A program made the translations under genes and the position numbers. A stretch of DNA of 64,000 nt from CAHJWO01 sp964245885 (GTDB lineage: Bacteria > Verrucomicrobiota > Verrucomicrobiia > Chthoniobacterales > SZAS-18): positions 9,155-73,154 of the forward strand of contig CAXTOX010000005.1 in NCBI GenBank assembly GCA_964245885.1, read 5' to 3'. This document shows, one piece after another, positions 1 through 7,359 of the stretch. Positions within the stretch are counted from its first letter, which is position 1. Each line of letters begins with the position of its first letter. The notes beneath the pieces are model-generated. The model was not told where the DNA came from, did no database searches, and saw nothing but the letters and a program-made list of their open reading frames with translations.

Positions 1-222
1 CGAGATCACCGCCACGGGGATCGACGCGCTAACGGTCAGGCCGACCTTGAGCACGAGGTAGAGCGACGACGCGCCGAAGACGATGCCCAGCAGCGTGCCG
101 ACGATGACCGCGCGCCAGGTGAACTCGCGCATGCCCGTCGTCTGCGGGTCGATGAACGGTTCCATGGGCGGAACGGCGTTGGCGGCGTTGGGAACCGGCG
201 GAGGCGTGGACGGGGTGGGCAT
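1..222 (-). CDS. OPT-family oligopeptide transporter, N-terminal 74 residues
   Basis: The gene runs off the left edge, so only its start is visible. The ATG at 222 opens a Pro-rich cytosolic tail. This is followed by an Arg-Glu-Phe-Thr-Trp-Arg-Ala stretch and a first membrane helix ending in LKVGLTVSASIPVAV, which closely matches the conserved first-helix region of OPT-family transporters (import of small peptides or metal chelates across the inner membrane). The family usually has 600 or more residues and about 14-16 helices, so most of the protein lies outside the window. The family call rests on that one motif. Confidence 0.72.
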   Translation of the reverse strand, partial: MPTPSTPPPVPNAANAVPPMEPFIDPQTTGMREFTWRAVIVGTLLGIVFGASSLYLVLKVGLTVSASIPVAVIS

Positions 223-370
223 CGTGGCGGGGTGCGGGTGGCGAGCCGGGGGCAATGGTCAACGGCGCGTCCAGATTCCTTAAATCCCTGTCAGAAAACT
301 TGGCGGCACCGTCCGATGCAAGCGCAATTTCCTTTAATCGGTCGGGACGGCTCTCCGAGCGGTTCCTAAT

Positions 371-1663
371 CTACTTCTTCCCCGGGAACCGCGCGTTGTC
401 CTCCACCTGGATGTACGGCGTCAGGTCGATCCGGTTCGTCTCGTCGGACGACTTGATCGTCTCCCACGGCGTGCCGGTCAGTTCGCGCACGCGCAACGTG
501 TACACTTCGCCTTCCTTGTACTTGTCCAGAGATTGCGGCTTCAGGTCAACGTGCGCGGGATGCATCACGACGATCTGCTTTTCCTGGTACTCGCCCGACC
601 TCACGCTGCGCACGTCGTACAGGTAGGCCACGAGCGATTCCCGGTAGGGCAGGAGCGTTTTGACTTCCATTGGCTTCGACTTGGAAACCAGCGTCGCGCT
701 GAGCGAGATCTCGGCGGCGGGCGTCGGCGACGGTCCGGCGGGCGTGGGCGACGTGGTGGCTTCGGCCAAGGCCCCGGCGGACGGCAGCGGGTGGTCGGCG
801 AGGTCCTGGTGGATAAGGTCATAGACCTTGTCCGCCCACTCGTCCATCTGCGAGCCGAGGAAATGCTCCTTGTCCGGCTCCATGTGCTTGTAGGGAAAAG
901 TGAAGAACGGGCGCGAGTCGATGACCGTGGCCTTGTCCTTCACGATCTTGCTGACCTCCTGGAACACGAACTCCTGGATTTCGTCCGACACGCGACCCGA
1001 GATCGGCGGCGAAACCCAGTAGACGCGCCGCAACGAGGTCTGAGTCTTGAGCACATCCACGAAGGGTTTGACCTGCGCGTCGAGTTCAGAGGCGTGCCGG
1101 GCGGGTTCGACCGTTTTCTGGTCGTGGAAGATGTCAAAGAGGTTGTCGCCGGTCTGGACGACGAGGATGTCGGGCTCGTGCTCCTTGAGCAGGTCTTCGA
1201 GCTTGGGAACCGGGTGGGAAGTAGGCTTGTGGCCCTTGGTCATCCCGTAGGTGTCCTCGAAAACTTCCGGCTTGGCGTCGCCTTCCTTGGTCTTGATCGT
1301 CAGGAAGCCACAGGCCGTTTTGGCATCGAGGTACGGCTTCCGCTTGAGCCAGCTCGACGGGATCGTGCCGCAGGCGACGTAGGTGAAAACGGCCTTGTCC
1401 TGCGGGTCTTCGCGCAGGCGTTTGTCGAAGTGCGCCGCAAACCCGCACAGCCCCATCGAATCGCCCAGCGCCAGCACGGTCACCGACGCCGCCGGCACGG
1501 GGCTGGCATCGACGGGCACGGCGCGGAGGAAGGCAGAAGGCAGAAGGCAGAAGGCAGAAATCCAGAGCAGCAGGCGGAAAACCGCAGGGTGCCAAGGCGA
1601 AAATACCTGACGGTAAACGGTTTGGAGAGGAAGATGCTCGATCTTCCGATGGCCTTTGGTCAT
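371..1663 (-). CDS. Exported SGNH-hydrolase-fold protein (SGNH-1) with extra C-terminal domain
   Basis: This protein of about 430 residues has a block I motif LALGDSM and a late Asp-x-x-His (DKEH), the catalytic Ser and Asp/His blocks of SGNH hydrolases. It shares ACG, WL-K/R, PK-x-EDL and W-V/I-S/T-PP motifs with the protein at 5213-6052, so the two look like paralogues. The final ~95 residues form a separate domain after a Thr/Pro linker, which also appears at the end of the AlgX-like protein at 8886-10661. The ATG at 1663 is preferred; a GTG at 1744 is possible. The signal-peptide core ISAFCLLPSAF is encoded by a heptanucleotide repeat array. A role in acetylating or deacetylating a surface polysaccharide is inferred from the neighbours. 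Confidence 0.75.
   Translation of the reverse strand: MTKGHRKIEHLPLQTVYRQVFSPWHPAVFRLLLWISAFCLLPSAFLRAVPVDASPVPAASVTVLALGDSMGLCGFAAHFDKRLREDPQDKAVFTYVACGTIPSSWLKRKPYLDAKTACGFLTIKTKEGDAKPEVFEDTYGMTKGHKPTSHPVPKLEDLLKEHEPDILVVQTGDNLFDIFHDQKTVEPARHASELDAQVKPFVDVLKTQTSLRRVYWVSPPISGRVSDEIQEFVFQEVSKIVKDKATVIDSRPFFTFPYKHMEPDKEHFLGSQMDEWADKVYDLIHQDLADHPLPSAGALAEATTSPTPAGPSPTPAAEISLSATLVSKSKPMEVKTLLPYRESLVAYLYDVRSVRSGEYQEKQIVVMHPAHVDLKPQSLDKYKEGEVYTLRVRELTGTPWETIKSSDETNRIDLTPYIQVEDNARFPGKK
1528..1560. repeat. Heptanucleotide array (GGCAGAA units) inside a signal-peptide coding region
   Basis: About four and a half tandem copies of a 7-nt unit, GGCAGAA on the plus strand and TTCTGCC on the coding strand. 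They lie inside the SGNH-1 gene and encode FCLLPSA-type residues. The same unit forms the arms of the palindromes at 54901-55098 and 56078-56232, but no partner arm is seen here. Confidence 0.85.
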
Positions 1664-1868
1664 ATCGCGGCGGACGGCGTGAAAGCTCCGAAATTTGTTC
1701 GTCAACGTCAAGGCGAATCCGCGCGCGACGGCCCGTGGAAACACGATTCAAACGCGACGAAGCGGGCAGGAAGAAGCACCGGGCAAAACCGCGTTGATCG
1801 AAAAAACTGCCGGCCGGGCTGATTTAATCAATTTGCCGGCCGTGCGGCACCGACAGACGCTCGCCGCC

Positions 1869-3170
1869 ATGACGACCATCCTCCCTTCCCGCCGGACAAA
1901 GAAACGTGCCCTCTGGCGCGTCGCGCTGGCCCTCGGTTTATCGCTGTGGTTCCTTGCCCTCCCCGCGTCGGCGGACGAAGAAGACGCGTTGGCCAGGGCA
2001 GCCTTCGAGAAAGGCACGCTCGCCCAAGGCCAACAGATGCTCGCGGACGCCGTCGCGGGTCACCCGGCCACGGGGGACGCGACGACCGACCGTCGCCGGT
2101 ACGCGCTGGGCATCGTGCAATTCCTGCGCGCGGGCGAGAAGCTCGGCCAGTCCTGGCATCACTACGGCCTCGTCGCCAGCCGGCTGTCGGCTTCCCTGCC
2201 GTTCCTGCGCCTGCCGGTCGATCCGGCGGACCCGGCGGCCGTCGCGCCGATCTCGTACGAGGAATTCCGCACGGTGTTCGTCACGTTCCTGGCCGACATC
2301 CAGGTGGCCGAGGGGACGTTCGCCGCGCTGCCGGACGATCCCGGCAAGGTCGCGTTCCGGCCCGGGCACGTGCGGATCGACTACGCCGGCACCGGCAAGC
2401 TGGCTGCCACCGACACGGTCTGGAGCACCCTGGAGCATCTCAACCCGGGCGAGGAGCAGCCCGACCGGGACGCCGACACCTTTCTCGTCAAGTTCGACGC
2501 CGGGGACGTGCCGTGGTTCCGCGGGTATTGCCACGTGCTAAGCGCCCTGGCCGAGACGGTGCTCGCGTACGACGAAGCGAGCCTCTTCGACCACACCGCG
2601 CACTTGTTCTTCGAGAAACCCAAGACGCCGTTTCCTTTCCTACTGCATCGCTCGCCCGGGACGGCGATGGAGTTCGACCGCGTGGCGATCTCGGATTTGC
2701 TCGCCTTCGTCCACCTGCTGAACTTCCCCGTGCGCGAACCCGCCCGGCTCACCGCCGCGCTCGACCACCTTGCCCGCGCGCCCGCGCTCGGCCGGGAGTC
2801 GTGGCGGCGCATCCTGGCCGAGACCGACGACGACCACGAATGGATTCCCAACCCGCGCCAGACCGGCGTGCTGCCTGCGGAGGTGACCCAGGAACGCATC
2901 GACGCCTGGATGAAAGTGCTCGACGAGTCCGAAGCGATCCTCGCCGGCAAAAAGCTGGCACCCTTCTGGCGCGAGGGCGTCGGCAAGCGCGGGATCGACG
3001 TGCGCCGGGCGTTCACCGAACCGACGAACCTCGACCTGATGCTCTGGGTGCAGGGAACCGCCGCGACGCCCTACCTCGAAGAAGGCACGCTGACCGACCC
3101 GAAGGTCTGGGAGAACTTCGACCGCGCGTTCAGCGGCGTGGCGCTGGGATTCTCGTTGTACTTCAACTGA
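1869..3170 (+). CDS. Conserved exported protein of unknown function
   Basis: A 433-residue protein whose N-terminus has several basic residues, a hydrophobic stretch (ALALGLSLWFLALP) and a likely cleavage after ASA, so it is probably exported. The mature part is mostly helical, rich in acidic residues and Trp, and shows no motif I recognise. It lies divergently from the SGNH-1 gene across a 205-nt gap and is followed by a palindromic repeat before the DUF885 gene. The ATG at 1869 is chosen because it opens directly onto the signal sequence. Its place among exported enzymes suggests an envelope role, but nothing in the sequence fixes a reaction. Confidence 0.75.
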   Translation: MTTILPSRRTKKRALWRVALALGLSLWFLALPASADEEDALARAAFEKGTLAQGQQMLADAVAGHPATGDATTDRRRYALGIVQFLRAGEKLGQSWHHYGLVASRLSASLPFLRLPVDPADPAAVAPISYEEFRTVFVTFLADIQVAEGTFAALPDDPGKVAFRPGHVRIDYAGTGKLAATDTVWSTLEHLNPGEEQPDRDADTFLVKFDAGDVPWFRGYCHVLSALAETVLAYDEASLFDHTAHLFFEKPKTPFPFLLHRSPGTAMEFDRVAISDLLAFVHLLNFPVREPARLTAALDHLARAPALGRESWRRILAETDDDHEWIPNPRQTGVLPAEVTQERIDAWMKVLDESEAILAGKKLAPFWREGVGKRGIDVRRAFTEPTNLDLMLWVQGTAATPYLEEGTLTDPKVWENFDRAFSGVALGFSLYFN

Positions 3171-3182
3171 AGGTTTTTTCCG

Positions 3183-3270
3183 ATGTGGTCACGGCGCTGC
3201 GTCGCCGCGTCTGGTTCTGGCAAGAACGTCCCACCCCCGCAGACGCGGCGACGCAGCGCCGTGACCACAT
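3183..3270. repeat. Perfect inverted repeat, 31-bp arms
   Basis: Arms at 3183-3213 and 3240-3270 are exact reverse complements (core GGTCACGGCGCTGCGTCGCC) separated by a 26-nt loop. It fills most of the gap between two co-directional genes. It could fold as a transcript hairpin, but no U-tract follows, so a plain intrinsic terminator is unlikely. No second copy of this sequence was seen in the window. Confidence 0.9.
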
Positions 3271-3361
3271 TGCAGACACAACTGCCCTCCCCCGCTTGCC
3301 TCACGCTCCAGGTTGCATCAGACTGCCGGTCGCGCTCTTGCAAGCGTCTGTTTCCGTCACC

Positions 3362-5140
3362 ATGAACAAACCGTCCCTTGCCCTGCCGCTCCTGCTGTCC
3401 GCTGTCCTGGCCGTCGCCGCCGCGCTGCCCGTGCGCGCGGATGACATCTCTTCGCTCGAAATTACCTTTGCCAAGCTCACGGACGAAATCATTTCCGACG
3501 GGTTCAATTTCGGGCCGCTGGGCGCGGTCAGCCTCGGGCTGCACCAGTACGACGGCAAGTTCGGCGACTACAGCCGCGCGGCGGTGGACGCCGAGATCCA
3601 GCGCGCCCATACCTTCCTGGCCCGGTTGGAGGCCATCGATCCGGCCAAGCTGAGCGCCGCGTCGGCACTTGACTACAAGCTGCTGCTGCTCGGAGTGAAG
3701 AACGGGCTGTTCCAACTGGAAGAGGCGGGTGCCATCGACCACAACCCGATGACCTACGCGGGCGCGTTCGACGCCAACGTCTACCTCAAGCGCGACTACG
3801 CCCCGCTGGCCGACCGGCTGCGCAGCCTCGTGGCCGTCGAGCGGCAGGTCCCGGCGATGTTCGCCGCGGCCCGGGCGAACCTCGTCGAAGTCCTGCCGAA
3901 GTCGCAGNNNNNNNNNNCCATCGTCATCGCCAAGGGCAACGCGGATTTCTTGAAACACGACCTCGTCGACGCCGTCAAAGGCGTGCAGGACCCGGCGCTC
4001 CAGGCGGAGTTCGCGACCGTCAACGACCGCGTCGCCGCCGAGCTGACGGCTTACGCCGACTGGCTGATTAAAGAACGGCTGCCCAAGGCCGACCCGAAAG
4101 GCTACGCGCTCGGCGAGGACCGCTACCGCAAGATGCTCGCCTACAACGAGGCGCTGGACATCCCGCCGGCCAAACTGCTCGAAATCGGGCTGGCCGAACT
4201 GAAGCGCGAGCAGGGCGAGTTCGCGGCGGCGGCGAAGATCATCGACCCGACCCAGCCGCCCATCGACGTATTCAAGGCCATCCAGCATGACCACCCGACG
4301 GCGGACAGCCTCCTGCCCGACATCCGCAGCCACCTGGAAATGATCCGTGGCTTCATGGTCGGGCACAACATCGTGGACATTCCCAGCGAGGTGCGCGCCA
4401 ACGTCGAGGAAACGCCCAAGTACCTGCGCGCGGGCAGCTTCGCGTCGTCGGACAATCCCGGGCCGTTCGAGGTGCTCGGCGCGCAGGCATATTATTACGT
4501 CACGCCGACCGAAGCGGAGTGGCCCGACAAGGAAAAGAACCAGTGGCTGACCGCGTTCAATTATTACACGGCGGATATCGTCAGCGTACACGAGGTGTAC
4601 CCCGGGCACTACGTGCAGGCGCTGCGCATGAACGCCTCGCCGGTGAGCAAGGTGCAGCGGATCAGCGGTTCCTACGCGTACATCGAGGGTTGGGCGCACT
4701 ACTGCGAGCAGATGGCGGTGGAGGAAGGTTTCGGGCGGAAAAACGCGGACGATCCGAACGACCTCCAGGGCGCGAAGTACCACCTCGCGCAGTCTGATGA
4801 GGCGCTGCTGCGCATCTGCCGGCTGTGCGTGTCGATCAAGCTGCACACGCAGGGCATGAGCGTGGAGGAAGCGACGAAGTTCTTCGTGGACAATTGTTAC
4901 TACGAGGAAAAACCGGCGCACCAGGAAGCCCTCCGGGGCACGTTCGATCCCGGATACCTGTTCTACACCGTCGGCAAACTGGAACTGCTCAAGCTGCGCC
5001 GCGACTACCAGGCGCAGGAGGGCCGCGCGTACTCGCTGAAGAAGTTCAACGACGCGATCACCGACCACGGCGAGCCGCCGGTGCGTTTTGTGCGCGAGTT
5101 GTTGTTGAAGGAAAAGTCGAAGGCGGGCGAGACGCTTTGA
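3362..5140 (+). CDS. DUF885-family exported protein (putative metallopeptidase)
   Basis: A protein of about 592 residues with a signal peptide ending near VRA. The conserved DUF885 signature HEVYPGHYVQ begins at about residue 410, followed by EGWAHYCEQ. The His-Glu...His arrangement resembles a gluzincin-like metal site, and the family is often annotated as putative peptidase; no substrate is established. Length is normal for the family. A 10-N assembly gap (3908-3917) falls at about residue 183. The sequence on both sides is in the same frame and reads as one family member, so the gene is probably intact, but the true number of missing residues is unknown. Confidence 0.85.
   Translation: MNKPSLALPLLLSAVLAVAAALPVRADDISSLEITFAKLTDEIISDGFNFGPLGAVSLGLHQYDGKFGDYSRAAVDAEIQRAHTFLARLEAIDPAKLSAASALDYKLLLLGVKNGLFQLEEAGAIDHNPMTYAGAFDANVYLKRDYAPLADRLRSLVAVERQVPAMFAAARANLVEVLPKSQXXXXIVIAKGNADFLKHDLVDAVKGVQDPALQAEFATVNDRVAAELTAYADWLIKERLPKADPKGYALGEDRYRKMLAYNEALDIPPAKLLEIGLAELKREQGEFAAAAKIIDPTQPPIDVFKAIQHDHPTADSLLPDIRSHLEMIRGFMVGHNIVDIPSEVRANVEETPKYLRAGSFASSDNPGPFEVLGAQAYYYVTPTEAEWPDKEKNQWLTAFNYYTADIVSVHEVYPGHYVQALRMNASPVSKVQRISGSYAYIEGWAHYCEQMAVEEGFGRKNADDPNDLQGAKYHLAQSDEALLRICRLCVSIKLHTQGMSVEEATKFFVDNCYYEEKPAHQEALRGTFDPGYLFYTVGKLELLKLRRDYQAQEGRAYSLKKFNDAITDHGEPPVRFVRELLLKEKSKAGETL
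3908..3917. other. Assembly gap (10 N) inside the DUF885 gene
   Basis: Ten N bases, the usual placeholder for a scaffold join of unknown size. The reading frame happens to be kept across it, so the length of the encoded protein is only approximate. Confidence 0.98.
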
Positions 5141-5212
5141 CGGAGGTCCATTGAGCTTGCCTTTTCCCTTGGCGGAAGGGCCAATCGGGTTTTTATTGCC
5201 CACCCTTCCGAT

Positions 5213-6052
5213 ATGCCAAGTCCGACCCTTTCCGACCGAACGTTGACTGCGCCTGCCGCCGTCTCCCGCCGGACGTTCCTGACCTCCCTGCGCCGGGCGG
5301 GCGTCGCGCTGATGGCCGCGCCGCCGTTGTACGCGGTCGGTTCGTTGCTCGCAGAGGAAACGTCGTACGCCAACGGCTTCAACATGTACGGCAGCCGCGG
5401 GTACACGCGCGTGCTGATGATCGGCGACTCCATGAGCGTCGGCGGCTTCGGCGAGGGCATGGCCGAATGGCTGGTGGCCAAGCTCGGCCGCGCCAGCGTG
5501 GCCATGTACGCCGCGTGCGGTTCGTCCCCCGAACACTGGCTGCGCGACGAGCCCGACTACCAGACGCACTGCGGCTACCGCGAGATCACCCCGCGCACCA
5601 ACATCCTCTACGACTACGTCGGCGGACGCCGCCCCGCCCCGGCCGTCGCGCCCAAGGTGGAAGACCTCGTCGCCATCCTGCACCCGCGCACGGTCGTCGT
5701 GCAACTGGGCACCAACTGGATGGACGCCATGAACGCGGGCGATTCCACCAAGTTCGGCGAGATCCTGTACCGGTTCGTCAACGCGATCCGCAGCGAGCCG
5801 GGCACGGTGCGCCAGATCATCTGGATCACGCCGCCGGACTCCTCGCACTATTCGCGCAACGTGCAGGATATCGTGAAGAACCTGATCATCGCCGGCGGCC
5901 GGAAATACGGTTACGCGGTGGTGGATTCGCTGCGGTACACGCACTACACACCCGGCCGTTCGGGCGGCGACGGCATCCACTACAACAGCGAGGAAGGCCG
6001 CGCGTGGGCGGCGGGGGTGTTGCGCGAGGTCGGGCCGCAGTTGGGGCGGTGA
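5213..6052 (+). CDS. SGNH-hydrolase-fold protein with Tat-type signal (SGNH-2)
   Basis: A 279-residue protein. The N-terminus contains SRRTFLTSL followed by a hydrophobic stretch, a good twin-arginine export signal, so it is probably folded before export. Block I is MIGDSMSVGGF (nucleophile Ser in GDS), a QLGTNW block III follows, and DGIHY near the C-terminus supplies the Asp-x-x-His pair. It is a paralogue of SGNH-1 at 371-1663 but lacks that protein's extra C-terminal domain. It sits tail-to-tail with the AlgJ-like gene, 10 nt apart. Inferred role: acetyl transfer or esterase action on a periplasmic polysaccharide. Confidence 0.82.
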   Translation: MPSPTLSDRTLTAPAAVSRRTFLTSLRRAGVALMAAPPLYAVGSLLAEETSYANGFNMYGSRGYTRVLMIGDSMSVGGFGEGMAEWLVAKLGRASVAMYAACGSSPEHWLRDEPDYQTHCGYREITPRTNILYDYVGGRRPAPAVAPKVEDLVAILHPRTVVVQLGTNWMDAMNAGDSTKFGEILYRFVNAIRSEPGTVRQIIWITPPDSSHYSRNVQDIVKNLIIAGGRKYGYAVVDSLRYTHYTPGRSGGDGIHYNSEEGRAWAAGVLREVGPQLGR

Positions 6053-6062
6053 TGCCCCCGTG

Positions 6063-7103
6063 TTACTTCGCCACCGGCAGCTTTTGCCAGCCCTGTGCGG
6101 CCTCAGTAAATTCCCGCGCCGTGAAACACCACACGACCACCTTTTTCTTCGCCAGGTAGCCCGGCTCCTTGATGCTGCGGCGGTACAGGTCGATCCGCAC
6201 CGGCGTCGCCCCGGAACCGCGGATGGCGATGCGGTCGGGCACGCTGCCGAGTTCGAAGGTGAGTTGGTCGAGCAGACCCGCGCGTTCGGCGAGGAAGTCG
6301 TGGAAAACCAGCGTGTGGCTGTCACCCAACAACAGAATGGGGCTGTTCGGGTCAGGCGCGAGCGCCTCCTGCAATTGGTGTACGGATATTTTCTCCGCAC
6401 CGGGCTTCTTCGCGTTCGCATCCAGCATGCTGCCGAGATCGCCGTCGATGGAGATTTCCTTCCACTCCGCAACGTACTTTTTGACTTGCACGGCAGTGAT
6501 CCCGAGCTTCGCGCGCACCTCCCTGACGATCTCCTGCGCGGCCAGCACGCAACCTTCCCCCGACCAGTGGGTGTCCGTCTTGCAAAACACCGGACCATGC
6601 TCGCCGGCCTTGTTCGCGCGGAAGGCAGGTGCGAGGTCAACCACGTCCACGCCGCCCTTGCGGAGTTCGTCGTAGAACGCGGCCAGCGCGCGGTCGGGAT
6701 CGCCGGACGGCGCGGGCAGGTCAGCGGCGATTTTTTCCGGGTAAATCTCGACTTTCGGAGGCACGGGCACGACGATCAGCGTGATCCCGCGGTCCTTGAG
6801 CTGCTGATTGAAGTCGAGGATCGCCGGCAGCGGGTCCGCCTGCTCGGGTTTCGGCGCGCGGCTGACCTTCGCCGCTTCCGCCCCCCAGAACTTGCCCACG
6901 GAGAGCGACCGCAGTTCGGAGGCCACGAAGTACCAGCCGTCGGTCCCGGGCACGGCACCGGCGTTGGCCTTGTCGAGCGTCTGCACCTTCGCGGCGAGGC
7001 CGGCACGGAATTTTTCGTCGGCGCTCTGTGCGCGGAGAGGCGTCGTTCCCGCGCAGAGCAGCGCGAGGCTGAGGGAGACGGAGAAGGTAACCAGTCGGGG
7101 CAT
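6063..7103 (-). CDS. AlgJ/AlgX-like SGNH O-acetyltransferase-family protein
   Basis: A 346-residue exported protein (signal peptide ending near LRAQ). It carries the AlgX/AlgJ hallmarks: a TDTHW motif, a block with LLLGDSH and the spaced early motif LIVVPVPPK. In alginate, cellulose and similar systems, AlgJ/AlgX-type proteins pass acetyl groups in the periplasm after an MBOAT protein moves them across the inner membrane. The ATG at 7103 is chosen because it opens directly on a signal peptide with GGGAA-like sequence upstream; an ATG at 7166 lies in the repeat and is less likely. It is divergent from the MBOAT gene across a 256-nt gap holding a palindromic repeat. Confidence 0.85.
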   Translation of the reverse strand: MPRLVTFSVSLSLALLCAGTTPLRAQSADEKFRAGLAAKVQTLDKANAGAVPGTDGWYFVASELRSLSVGKFWGAEAAKVSRAPKPEQADPLPAILDFNQQLKDRGITLIVVPVPPKVEIYPEKIAADLPAPSGDPDRALAAFYDELRKGGVDVVDLAPAFRANKAGEHGPVFCKTDTHWSGEGCVLAAQEIVREVRAKLGITAVQVKKYVAEWKEISIDGDLGSMLDANAKKPGAEKISVHQLQEALAPDPNSPILLLGDSHTLVFHDFLAERAGLLDQLTFELGSVPDRIAIRGSGATPVRIDLYRRSIKEPGYLAKKKVVVWCFTAREFTEAAQGWQKLPVAK

Positions 7104-7138
7104 TCCCACAGGTAACCCGCCCCCCGCAACTCGCAACC

Positions 7139-7312
7139 CGCGTCCGTCGTTCGGGGACGTGTTCATTTTAACACAGAGGCACAGAGGACACGGAGCCCGG
7201 AGGAGGAAGACGGGCGAAGGAGGAGGCGGAACCTTCTTTCCCCTTCTTCTCTGTGGCCCTCCGTGTCTCTGTATCTCTGTGTTAAAGTGCCGCGTTCCCG
7301 AACGACGGACGC
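7139..7312. repeat. Palindromic repeat with CACAGAGG-type tandem arms (family A, copy 1)
   Basis: Inner arms start with TTTTAACACAGAGGCACAGA and end with CTCTGTGTTAAAG. Each is made of imperfect 8-9 nt units (CACAGAGG). An outer arm pair (CGTCCGTCGTTCGGGGAC against GTTCCCGAACGACGGACG) extends the palindrome. It fills the divergent gap between the AlgJ-like and MBOAT genes. A second copy with a similar loop start (GGAAGACG) is at 38769-38888. Confidence 0.88.
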
Positions 7313-7359
7313 GCCTTGACTTCGCGTCCGCACGGGTTACCAAAGAGCGCCCGCCAAGC

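Noticed and set aside
533..1822. Long open frame on the plus strand opposite the SGNH-1 gene
   Set aside because: It is Arg/Gly/Val-rich, has no domain pattern, and mirrors the codons of the opposite gene; a high-GC shadow.
5150..5205. Possible terminator with TTGGC/GCCAA stem before a short T-run, between the DUF885 and SGNH-2 genes
   Set aside because: The stem is only about 5 bp and the T-run is spaced away from it, so support is too weak to list as a feature.
3071..6640. 1189-residue open frame on the minus strand opposite the DUF885 and SGNH-2 genes
   Set aside because: It spans two real genes and an assembly gap, has Arg/Ala-rich composition and no recognisable domain.
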